Of a stretch of 10,732 nucleotides of DNA, positions 1-5,510 are shown piece after piece. Origin of the DNA: Rhodanobacteraceae bacterium (GTDB lineage Bacteria > Pseudomonadota > Gammaproteobacteria > Xanthomonadales > Rhodanobacteraceae); the NCBI GenBank assembly GCA_025924775.1, contig JAICHS010000066.1, forward strand, positions 1 to 10,732. The letters run 5' to 3'. The notes below the pieces were generated by a model, which was not told the origin of the DNA, did not search any database, and saw only the letters and a program-made list of their open reading frames with translations. Both the position numbers and the translations under genes were made by a program. How positions within the stretch are numbered: position 1 is the first letter of the stretch; each line of letters begins with the position of its first letter.

Positions 1-409
1 CATTGCGCCCCAACGCCGCCAGCCAAGGCGCCACGCCGTGTGCCAAGTCGACCGTTGCGCGGGAGTCGGCGGGTGCGACCAGCACCAGTGCGTTGCCGAG
101 CAGGTTCACGCGCGTGGCCGGCGCGATGGCGGCGTGCCGCGTGGCATCGTCCATCCAGCGTTCGTCGGCGGAAATGAACACGTCGGCGGGCGCGCCGTCC
201 TCGATCTGGCGCGCCAGCGCTGAAGATGCGGCATACACCCGCTGGGGCGCAGGCGTGCCGAGTGCACCGTCATGCGCCAGCTCGTCGAGCGCAGGCTGCA
301 AGCTGGCCGCAGCGAAGATCGTTGGTGGCGTGGCGGCCCGCGCCGCGGGAAGTGCGGTGCATGCAAGCAGGGCACAGGCGCACCACGCAATCCAGGCGAA
401 AGCTCGCAT
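1..409 (-). CDS. modA: Molybdate ABC transporter periplasmic binding protein ModA (5' part, cut by window edge)
   Basis: The protein captures molybdate in the periplasm and hands it to a ModBC permease/ATPase. The first 136 codons are visible; the 3' end lies left of position 1. Residues 1-25 form a signal peptide (Arg2, hydrophobic core, ending PAARA before ATPP). The mature part opens with TIFAAASLQPALDEL and contains YAASSALARQIEDGAPADVF followed by ISADERWMD, the oxyanion-binding signature of the ModA family. Two in-frame starts exist: ATG at 409, used here because it gives a normal short signal peptide, and ATG at 433. The eight codons between them include a TTA and have poor GC3, which argues against 433, but a TAGAAT box lies six bases before 433. 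modBC would be expected to the left. Family assignment is confident; the start is uncertain. Confidence 0.88.
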   Translation of the reverse strand, partial: MRAFAWIAWCACALLACTALPAARAATPPTIFAAASLQPALDELAHDGALGTPAPQRVYAASSALARQIEDGAPADVFISADERWMDDATRHAAIAPATRVNLLGNALVLVAPADSRATVDLAHGVAPWLAALGRN

Positions 410-439
410 CGATAAACCGTCCGAAACCCGCATGGATCG

Positions 440-445
440 ATTCTA
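440..445 (-). promoter_or_regulatory. Candidate -10 box (TAGAAT) for modA
   Basis: On the minus strand TAGAAT matches the -10 consensus at five of six bases. It sits exactly six bases before the ATG at 433. Transcription would then begin at or next to that ATG, giving either a leaderless mRNA starting at 433 or a 24-nt leader to the ATG at 409. No good -35 was found at 16-18 nt spacing. Confidence 0.4.
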
Positions 446-448
446 GCC

Positions 449-838
449 ATGTACCCGAAGGATACGCGGCTGGCGCGCGGCCGCGTGGCCGTGTTGCCGA
501 GCGCGATCGCGCTGATCGCGTTGGCCGTCGCGGCCGCGTTGTTGGTCGCGCTGCTGGTGGGCGTGGGCCGGGTGTACCTGGGGTGCGTTGGCGCCGCGAC
601 GTCATCGAGGCATGGGACCTTGGCATCGCGTGGGCGTGGCTGGTGCGAAGGGTTGCCGCGCGGGCAGCTTGACCGCCGCACGAATGCGCCACCGGTCGGG
701 AATCAGCGTCCCCAGGTGACCGTGAGCGTGGCTTTTGCCAGCGTGTGTTTCGCGATCGCGGCCAGCGCATCCTGGCGGCTGAAACGCGCCACCGGGCCAA
801 GTTCCGGCACGTCGAGCGCATACACCGTGATGACGTAG
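449..838 (+). CDS. Possible small single-pass membrane protein or gene remnant, divergent from modA
   Basis: Not recognised. The frame opens with ATG at 449. Its first 48 or so codons have strongly G/C third positions and encode a basic N-terminus followed by a clean hydrophobic helix (about residues 16-42, rich in Ala, Leu and Val). After about residue 50 the composition degrades to Arg/Ser/Gly-rich sequence typical of a non-coding frame. The last 136 nt run antisense through the end of the PEBP-like gene. No Shine-Dalgarno precedes the ATG. It may be the surviving start of a decayed gene, a genuine small membrane protein ending differently from this frame, or chance. It is listed because it is the only coding-like content in the 410-702 spacer. 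Confidence 0.22.
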   Translation: MYPKDTRLARGRVAVLPSAIALIALAVAAALLVALLVGVGRVYLGCVGAATSSRHGTLASRGRGWCEGLPRGQLDRRTNAPPVGNQRPQVTVSVAFASVCFAIAASASWRLKRATGPSSGTSSAYTVMT

Positions 839-1233
839 TGGTGCGGCGTGCCGGCCGGCGGACACGGGCCTGCATAGCCGGCGTGGCCGAAGTCGTTTTG
901 CAGCTGCACGGTATCGCCCGGTGCGTTGCCACTGCGGGGCGTGCCGGCCCCGGCGTTGAGGCCGTGCGCGCCGACCGCGATGTCGAACGCGACCCAATGC
1001 CAGAAATGTGCACCGGGATCGAACATCGTCACCGCGTAGCTGCGGGTGGCGGCTGGTGCGTCGTGCCAGCGCAGCGCGGGCGACTGGTTGCCGCCGCCGC
1101 ATTCGACGTAGACGTTGGCGAGCGGCATGCTGCCGCCGGCCACGAGGGTGGGGCTGGCAAGCGTGAAGGCGGATGCCGCCAGCGCCACCGCGGGCGCCAG
1201 CCACAGGCCCAGCGCGGGCAGCAGGCGGCGCAC
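703..1233 (-). CDS. Exported YbhB/YbcL-type PEBP-family (Raf kinase inhibitor-like) protein
   Basis: The family has a phosphatidylethanolamine-binding-protein fold with an anion pocket; bacterial members have no settled physiological role. The 176-residue protein has a signal peptide (residues 1-19 or 1-20, RRLLPALGLWLAP then AVALA), so a periplasmic location is inferred. Family motifs are in order: GGGNQSPALRW (46-56), the pocket segment MFDPGAHFWHWVAFD (70-84) and YAGPCPPAGTPHHY (120-133), with the C-terminal helix expected at 149-163. Start is GTG at 1233; the next Met (residue 36) would remove the signal peptide. The upstream DUF488 stop ends only three bases before this GTG and no clear Shine-Dalgarno is seen, so translation probably depends on ribosomes finishing the upstream gene. 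Confidence 0.88.
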   Translation of the reverse strand: MRRLLPALGLWLAPAVALAASAFTLASPTLVAGGSMPLANVYVECGGGNQSPALRWHDAPAATRSYAVTMFDPGAHFWHWVAFDIAVGAHGLNAGAGTPRSGNAPGDTVQLQNDFGHAGYAGPCPPAGTPHHYVITVYALDVPELGPVARFSRQDALAAIAKHTLAKATLTVTWGR

Positions 1234-1236
1234 GGG

Positions 1237-1602
1237 TCAGGTGCCCGCGTGCTTGCGTTCGCGCAGGTACTCGGACAGCACCACCGCGTTGCAGTGCTTG
1301 TCGTCGTGCGCCATGAACAGCAGCGTCGCCACCTTGTGCTGCTTCAGCAACGCCTGCAGCTCGGCGACCGCGGTCGGGTTGGCGTCCAGCTCGGCACGAT
1401 AGCGCTTGCGGAATTCCTCCCACTTCGCCGGGTCGTGGCCAAACCACTTGCGCAGTTCGGTCGAGGGCGCGATGTCCTTCACCCACGCCGTCAACTGCAA
1501 TTTGTCCTTGGACTGGCCGCGTGGCCACAGGCGGTCGATGAGAATGCGCGCGCCATCGGCCTGGGTGAGGGGTTCGTTCGCGCGTTTGATCTTGAATGCC
1601 AT
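1237..1602 (-). CDS. DUF488 / YeaO-like protein
   Basis: A 121-residue cytosolic protein of the DUF488 family (E. coli YeaO type), whose biochemical function is not established. Family hallmarks are ARILIDRLWPRG (18-29), the WVKDIAPSTELRKWF block (40-54) with the following GHDPAKWEEF, and the C-terminal LLFMAHDDKHCNAVVL segment (94-109). ATG at 1602 is chosen because GGAGG (1608-1612) lies five bases upstream and the family motifs start directly after it. The frame is open further upstream, but that part is antisense to the SET gene. It is first in a two-gene unit with the PEBP-like gene and divergent from the SET gene across 67 nt. Confidence 0.9.
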   Translation of the reverse strand: MAFKIKRANEPLTQADGARILIDRLWPRGQSKDKLQLTAWVKDIAPSTELRKWFGHDPAKWEEFRKRYRAELDANPTAVAELQALLKQHKVATLLFMAHDDKHCNAVVLSEYLRERKHAGT

Positions 1603-1617
1603 GGCAACCTCCGTTGT

Positions 1618-1635
1618 GTGATGGCTGCACATCAC
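1618..1635. promoter_or_regulatory. Dyad GTGATG-N6-CATCAC in the DUF488 leader
   Basis: A perfect 6-bp inverted repeat separated by six bases lies in the 67-nt divergent spacer. It covers the expected transcription start of the DUF488 transcript (about 1632) and lies upstream of the SET gene. The position suits a repressor operator shared by both genes. No regulator is identified, and a dyad of this size could occur by chance. Confidence 0.3.
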
Positions 1636-1638
1636 GGC

Positions 1639-1644
1639 ATCATA
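1639..1644 (-). promoter_or_regulatory. Candidate -10 box (TATGAT) for the DUF488-PEBP pair
   Basis: TATGAT on the minus strand matches the sigma-70 -10 consensus at five of six bases in an otherwise GC-rich region. It predicts a transcript start near 1632 and a leader of about 30 nt containing the GGAGG ribosome site. No convincing -35 element is visible at the usual distance. Confidence 0.45.
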
Positions 1645-1669
1645 CGCGTTTGCCCATGAAAGGTTCGTC

Positions 1670-2131
1670 ATGACCCACCGCTTGATCGTGCGCCGCTCGC
1701 CCATCCACGGCAACGGCGTGTACGCCGCCGTCGACATCCCCGCGCACACGCTGCTGATCCAGTACAAGGGGCGGCTGCTCACCCACGCCCAGGCCGATCG
1801 CCTGTACGAGGACGGCGCCGATACCGGCCACACCTTCCTGTTCACGCTCAACGACAAGTACATCGTCGATGCCAACGTCGGCGGCAACAGCGCGCGCTGG
1901 ATCAACCATTCGTGCGCGCCCAACTGCAGCGCCTGCATCCAGGAAGTCGACGGCGCGAAAAAGGACAAGGTGCTGATCGAATCCCTGCGCGCGATCGGGG
2001 CCGGCGAGGAACTCACCTATGACTACGGCATCGTGCTGGACGTGCCGCACACCGCAAGGATGAAGCGCATCTGGGCCTGCCACTGTGGGGCGAAGCGGTG
2101 CACCGGGACGATCCTGCAGCCCAAAAGCTGA
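1670..2131 (+). CDS. SET-domain protein with post-SET zinc motif (putative protein lysine methyltransferase)
   Basis: SET enzymes transfer methyl groups from S-adenosylmethionine to protein lysines; the bacterial substrate here is unknown. The 153-residue protein is essentially a bare SET plus post-SET unit. The N-terminal SET motif SPIHGNGVYAA (10-20) is followed by the knot motif ARWINHSCAPNC (75-86) and GEELTYDYG (112-120) with the catalytic-site tyrosines. WACHCGAKRCTG (135-146) gives the post-SET C-x-C-x4-C. In post-SET enzymes three such cysteines plus the cysteine after NHSC (Cys86 here) hold one zinc, and all four are present. GAAAGG (1658-1663) lies six bases before the ATG. No signal peptide, so it is cytosolic. 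It stands alone, divergent from DUF488 and convergent with the EF-G-like gene. Confidence 0.9.
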   Translation: MTHRLIVRRSPIHGNGVYAAVDIPAHTLLIQYKGRLLTHAQADRLYEDGADTGHTFLFTLNDKYIVDANVGGNSARWINHSCAPNCSACIQEVDGAKKDKVLIESLRAIGAGEELTYDYGIVLDVPHTARMKRIWACHCGAKRCTGTILQPKS

Positions 2132-2156
2132 CGGCGATCCGCGCGCGCCCGCGTTA

Positions 2157-2285
2157 CTGCGTCAGCCGCTTCGGCATCCCGTCGAATTCCTTTGGCGGGG
2201 TGTTGTACGCAAAGTGGGTCACGCAGAAATTGGACGTCCACCGCGGGATGTACGGCGTGTGCTTGCCGTGGCGGTGGCGCAGGTT
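2157..2285 (-). other. Open, coding-like 43-codon tail in frame after the EF-G-like stop
   Basis: This is the main content of the 154-nt convergent spacer 2132-2285. Reading through the EF-G TGA (2286-2288) in the same frame gives 43 sense codons before TAA at 2154-2156. The product is not low-complexity: it includes GKHTPYIPRWTSNFCVTHFA and NTPPKEFDGMPKRLTQ, and G/C third positions dominate. The plus-strand frame sharing these third positions is also open, so composition does not fix the strand. There is no ATG, GTG or TTG at the 5' end; a CTG lies seven bases after a GAGGA. It could be a readthrough extension, a small gene with a non-standard start, a remnant, or a dispersed repeat. No transcription terminator was found in this spacer. 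Confidence 0.3.
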
Positions 2286-4337
2286 TCAATCCTCTTCCGC
2301 CTTCGGCTGCCACGCCTCGGTGAGCTGCTTCTGCACCTGCGCGGGCACCGGATCGTAGTGCGAAAGTTCCATCGCGAAGCGGCCTTCGCCGCCGGTCAGC
2401 GACCGCAACTCGGTCTGGTAATCGACCACTTCGGCCAGCGGCGCCTGCGCCTTGACCACCAGCATGCCGCCACGCCGGGCGTCGGTGCCGTGGATGCGCG
2501 CACGCTTGGATGCGAGCGCGCCGGTGACGTCGCCCATGTAACGTTCGGGCACGTTGACGTCGAGGTTGACGATGGGTTCCAGCACGATCGGCTTGGCCTT
2601 CGCGACGGCGTCGAGGAACGCCTTCCTGCCGGCGGCCACGAACGCGACCTCCTTGGAATCGACCGGGTGGTACTTGCCGTCGACCACCACCACCCGCACG
2701 TCCTGCATCGGATAGCCCGCGATCGCGCCGCGCTCCAGTACCTGGCGCACGCCCTTTTCGATCGCGGGGATGTACTGGTTGGGAATCACGCCGCCCTTGG
2801 TTGCATCGCTGAACTCGAAGCCGCCACCGCGCGGCAGCGGTTCGACGCGCAGGTAGACCTCACCGAACTGACCGGCGCCGCCGGTCTGCTTCTTGTGGCG
2901 GTGGTGGCCCTCGGCCGCGGCGCCGATGGTTTCGCGGTACGCCACGCGCGGCGGATGGGTGATGACTTCCACGCCGTACGTGTCGCGCATCCTTGCCAGC
3001 GTGAGTTTCAGGTGCAGGTCGGACAGGCCGCGCACCACCGTCTCGTTCAATTCCTTGTTGTGCTCGACCGCAAGGCACGGGTCTTCCTCGGCCAGCTTCG
3101 CCAGCGCGGTCGCGAGCTTCTGGTCCTGGCCCTTGTGTTGCGGCTCCACCGCCAGGCCGAACATCGACAGCGGGTAGGGCAACGGCTGCAGGTGGATCGC
3201 GTCGGCGGCGTGCGAGTCGTGCAGCACCGCGTCAAAGTGGATGTCCTCGACCTTGGCGACGCCCGCGAGGTCACCCGGAACCGCCGCATCGATCTCGATG
3301 TGCTCCTTGCCCTGCAGGCGCAGCAGGTGCCCGACCTTGAACGGCTTCTTGCCGTCGTCGATGAACAGCTGCGCATCCTTCTTGACGGTGCCCTGCCACA
3401 CGCGGAACACCGCGAGCTTGCCGACGAACGGATCGTTGATGATCTTGAACACGTCCGCGAGCACGTGCGCGTCGGGGTCGGGCCTTGCTGCGATGGGCGT
3501 GGCGCCGGCACCGCGGCCTTGCGTGAAGGGCGGCGGGTTGGCCTCGCCCGGATTCGGCAGCAGTTGGCGCGCGACCTGCAGCCATTCCGCAACGCCCGCG
3601 CCGGTGCGCGCGGAGGTGAAACAGATCGGCACCAGGTGGCCCTCGCGCAGGCACTGCTCGAACGCGGCGTGCAGGGCCTCGGGGTCCAGTTTCCCTTCGC
3701 CTTGCTCGAGGTAGCGGTCCATCAGGGCCTCGTCGATTTCGACGATCTGGTCGAGGATCTGCTGGTGCACGTCGGCGATGCCGCCGAGGTCGCTCATCCC
3801 CGCATGTGCGGAAAAACAGTCCACCACACCGGCGCCGTGATCGACCGGCACGTTTACCGGCAGGCATTCGGCGCCGCATTCGTCGCGCAGCTCGGCCACC
3901 AGCCCGGGCAGGTCAAGCGCGTCCATGTCGATGCGGTTGACGACCAGCATGCGCGCAAGGCCGCGCTGCCTCGCGTAGTGCAGCATCCGGCGCGTGCCGT
4001 GCTCGATGCCGTTGGCGGCGTTGACCACCACCGCGCAGGTTTCGACCGCAGCCAACGCGGACAGGGCTTCGCCGCGAAAGTCCGCGTAGCCCGGGGTATC
4101 GATCAGGTTGACGTGGCAACCCTCGACGTCCAGCGAAGCGATGGCCGAGTGGATGGAGTGGTGGCGCTCGCGTTCCTGGTCGGTGTAATCGGAAACGGTG
4201 TTGCCGCGCTCAACCGTACCGGCCGTCGGCAGCGCACCGCCGGCGTGCAGCAGGGCCTCGAACAGTGTGGTCTTGCCGGCGCCGGCGTGGCCCGCCAGGG
4301 CCACGTTGCGGATGTCCACGGTGGTGTAGGCGCGCAT
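2286..4337 (-). CDS. Elongation factor G-like GTPase (EF-G2/FusA2-like paralogue)
   Basis: A five-domain translational GTPase of 683 residues, close to normal EF-G length. The G domain (about 1-265) has P-loop GHAGAGKT (16-23), G3 DTPGYADF (80-87), G4 NRID (134-137) and G5 TSAR (241-244). Domain II (about 290-375), III (about 385-460), IV with HHRHKKQTGGAGQFGEV (478-494) and V (about 585-670) follow. It differs from canonical EF-G: the switch I RGITI motif is replaced by RERHHSIHSA (56-65), the P-loop has GHAGAGK rather than GHIDAGK, and the catalytic His of DTPGH is Tyr84. These are traits of the EF-G-like branch also annotated fusA2, whose role is poorly defined and which is not the main translocase. 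GAGGT lies four bases before the ATG. It is monocistronic and not beside rpsL/rpsG/tuf, as main fusA would be. Confidence 0.92.
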   Translation of the reverse strand: MRAYTTVDIRNVALAGHAGAGKTTLFEALLHAGGALPTAGTVERGNTVSDYTDQERERHHSIHSAIASLDVEGCHVNLIDTPGYADFRGEALSALAAVETCAVVVNAANGIEHGTRRMLHYARQRGLARMLVVNRIDMDALDLPGLVAELRDECGAECLPVNVPVDHGAGVVDCFSAHAGMSDLGGIADVHQQILDQIVEIDEALMDRYLEQGEGKLDPEALHAAFEQCLREGHLVPICFTSARTGAGVAEWLQVARQLLPNPGEANPPPFTQGRGAGATPIAARPDPDAHVLADVFKIINDPFVGKLAVFRVWQGTVKKDAQLFIDDGKKPFKVGHLLRLQGKEHIEIDAAVPGDLAGVAKVEDIHFDAVLHDSHAADAIHLQPLPYPLSMFGLAVEPQHKGQDQKLATALAKLAEEDPCLAVEHNKELNETVVRGLSDLHLKLTLARMRDTYGVEVITHPPRVAYRETIGAAAEGHHRHKKQTGGAGQFGEVYLRVEPLPRGGGFEFSDATKGGVIPNQYIPAIEKGVRQVLERGAIAGYPMQDVRVVVVDGKYHPVDSKEVAFVAAGRKAFLDAVAKAKPIVLEPIVNLDVNVPERYMGDVTGALASKRARIHGTDARRGGMLVVKAQAPLAEVVDYQTELRSLTGGEGRFAMELSHYDPVPAQVQKQLTEAWQPKAEED

Positions 4338-4382
4338 GTCGACCTCACGTCCGGTGGCGGGGTCGCCCGACCTTGCGCCTAT

Positions 4383-4394
4383 CCGTGCGCACGG
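4383..4394. promoter_or_regulatory. 12-bp perfect palindrome CCGTGCGCACGG between divergent genes
   Basis: A perfect palindrome lies in the 180-nt spacer between the EF-G-like gene (start 4337, minus) and the TonB-like gene (plus). On the minus strand a TTGACC (4393-4398), a reasonable -35 for EF-G, overlaps its edge, but no good -10 follows at 16-18 nt. It may be an operator; GC-rich palindromes of this length can also be chance. Confidence 0.28.
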
Positions 4395-4476
4395 TCAAGC
4401 GCCGTTGAACCTGCGGCGCGCGCGATGGTCTGAACCCGCGCGGGGCCCTGCGAATGGGCGCACGCCACGCTTCCCC

Positions 4477-4482
4477 TACACT
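4477..4482 (+). promoter_or_regulatory. Candidate -10 box (TACACT) for the TonB-like gene
   Basis: TACACT matches the -10 consensus at four of six bases and predicts a transcript start near 4489. If correct, the ATG at 4485 is outside the mRNA and the next in-frame ATG at 4518 is the start. No clear -35. Confidence 0.4.
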
Positions 4483-4517
4483 GAATGCCGCGCAACGCGC
4501 GCGTATCGGCCGACCGC

Positions 4518-5390
4518 ATGCCCTCCAGCGCTGGACAGCAAACCAAGGTGGTGGTGCAGCCCCTTGAGCGCGGGGGCGTGCGCGATGTCGCGGCCGAGCT
4601 GGCGGACCTGCCGTATGTCCGGCTGACCCAGCGCGTGCGGTCGCCGCACGATCGCCGCAGCCTGTGGCTGTTGTTGGCGCTGGTGTTGCTGGCGCATGCA
4701 CTGCTGGTGTGGTGGGCGTGGCGCATCCTGCGGCCGGCGCCCGTCCATTACGACGATCGCGGCGTGATCTCGGTGACCCTGATCGAATCCGGCGCCAACG
4801 TTCCGCCGCCGCCACCGTTGCTGGCGCCCCCGCCGCTGCCGGGGCGGCCTGCGCCGCCTGCGCCGCCGCCGCGACGCCTGCACTACGTGCCGCCGGCCAA
4901 GGGCGCCATTCAGGCCACCATGGAGGGCGTCAAGGGTCCGCCGCTGGAGCTGTATCAGGCGAACGGTCAGATCCGGGTGCCGCCCAGCTCCGCCGCGGCG
5001 TCTGCGCCGGCCTACCGCGCACCGGAAATCAAGGGTTCGCAGATCGGCGGTGCCTCGCCGCTGCCCTACAAGCCCACGCGCTTCGACCAGGATTGGGCAC
5101 CGGACCACGAGAGCCTGGGCGCCAAGACCGTGGGGCGCGCGGTGGACAAGGCGATCGAGAAGACCACGGTCACCAAAACCGTGCACCTGCCGGGCGGCAT
5201 CAAGCTGCACTGCGCGCTGTCGCCGCTGGCCTTGTTCGCGGGCTGCAAGGGCGACGCTCCGCAGCCGCCACCCAAGAACGATGACGATATCCGCCTGTCG
5301 CTGCCGCCGCCGGAAACGTTGACCGGCAAAAAAGTGAAGGTGCCGGCCTCGGCGTCCAGCGTGCCGCCGCCTGCTTCAGGCGTGCATTGA
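4518..5390 (+). CDS. Proline-rich single-pass membrane protein, TonB-like architecture, function unknown
   Basis: Not assignable to a characterised family. Counted from ATG 4518 (290 residues): a cytosolic basic N-terminus (1-47), one transmembrane helix (about 48-68, LWLLLALVLLAHALLVWW), a beta-like stretch HYDDRGVISVTLIES, then a Pro/Ala-rich spacer (about 95-120). A periplasmic C-terminal part follows, carrying two cysteines in LHCALSPLALFAGCKG and a final Pro/Ser-rich tail. The N-in anchor plus proline-rich extension resembles TonB energy transducers, but the C-terminal TonB fold is not recognisable and no ExbB/ExbD genes are nearby. ATG 4485 is the longer alternative; it lies two bases after the TACACT box. 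Neither start has a Shine-Dalgarno. It is divergent from the EF-G-like gene and separated from nudE by 120 nt of hairpins, so probably single. Confidence 0.72.
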   Translation: MPSSAGQQTKVVVQPLERGGVRDVAAELADLPYVRLTQRVRSPHDRRSLWLLLALVLLAHALLVWWAWRILRPAPVHYDDRGVISVTLIESGANVPPPPPLLAPPPLPGRPAPPAPPPRRLHYVPPAKGAIQATMEGVKGPPLELYQANGQIRVPPSSAAASAPAYRAPEIKGSQIGGASPLPYKPTRFDQDWAPDHESLGAKTVGRAVDKAIEKTTVTKTVHLPGGIKLHCALSPLALFAGCKGDAPQPPPKNDDDIRLSLPPPETLTGKKVKVPASASSVPPPASGVH

Positions 5391-5412
5391 CGCGGTGCGA
5401 TGGCGCCTTTGC

Positions 5413-5484
5413 CGCTTCGATTCCGTTGTGAGCGAAGCGCGGGCCACACCCTTCGGGACGAAGGAGGTCGCCGCTCCGGCGACC
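5413..5484. repeat. Cluster of three hairpins upstream of nudE
   Basis: Three consecutive inverted repeats fill the spacer. CGCTTCG/CGAAGCG (5413-5419/5433-5439) has a 13-nt loop, CCTTC/GAAGG (5450-5454/5460-5464) has a 5-nt loop, and GGTCGCCG/CGGCGACC (5466-5473/5477-5484) is a perfect 8-bp stem with a 3-nt loop. None is followed by a T-run, so an intrinsic terminator is not clear. The last hairpin occupies the expected -35 region of the nudE promoter. It may be a REP-like element or a bidirectional transcription barrier. Confidence 0.45.
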
Positions 5485-5497
5485 GGGGATGTCCCGT

Positions 5498-5503
5498 TAC
5501 AAT
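5498..5503 (+). promoter_or_regulatory. -10 box TACAAT placed for a leaderless nudE mRNA
   Basis: TACAAT matches the -10 consensus at five of six bases and ends seven bases before the nudE ATG (5511). The transcript would start at or within a base or two of the start codon. The AGGGA directly touching the ATG is too close to act as a Shine-Dalgarno. Confidence 0.55.
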
Positions 5504-5510
5504 CCAGGGA

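Noticed and set aside
1..409. ModA as a lipoprotein (LLAC within the signal peptide)
   Set aside because: Leu at the -2 site is atypical for a lipobox, and a good signal peptidase I site (PAARA) follows.
745..1659. 304-codon plus-strand frame across the PEBP and DUF488 genes
   Set aside because: Low-information Arg/Val/Gly-rich product, antisense to two genes with clear family motifs.
1603..2016. Upstream extension of the DUF488 frame
   Set aside because: It is antisense to the SET gene, while GGAGG and the family's N-terminus fix the start at 1602.
2286..4337. Calling the EF-G-like gene the essential translocase fusA
   Set aside because: Catalytic His and switch I motif differ and it is not in the rpsL-rpsG-fusA-tuf context, so it is treated as a paralogue.
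2085..4433. 782-codon open frame on the plus strand antisense to the EF-G-like gene
   Set aside because: Its product is Arg/His/Val/Gly-rich with no domain, and the opposite strand carries an unmistakable five-domain GTPase. Long antisense frames are expected in GC-rich genes.
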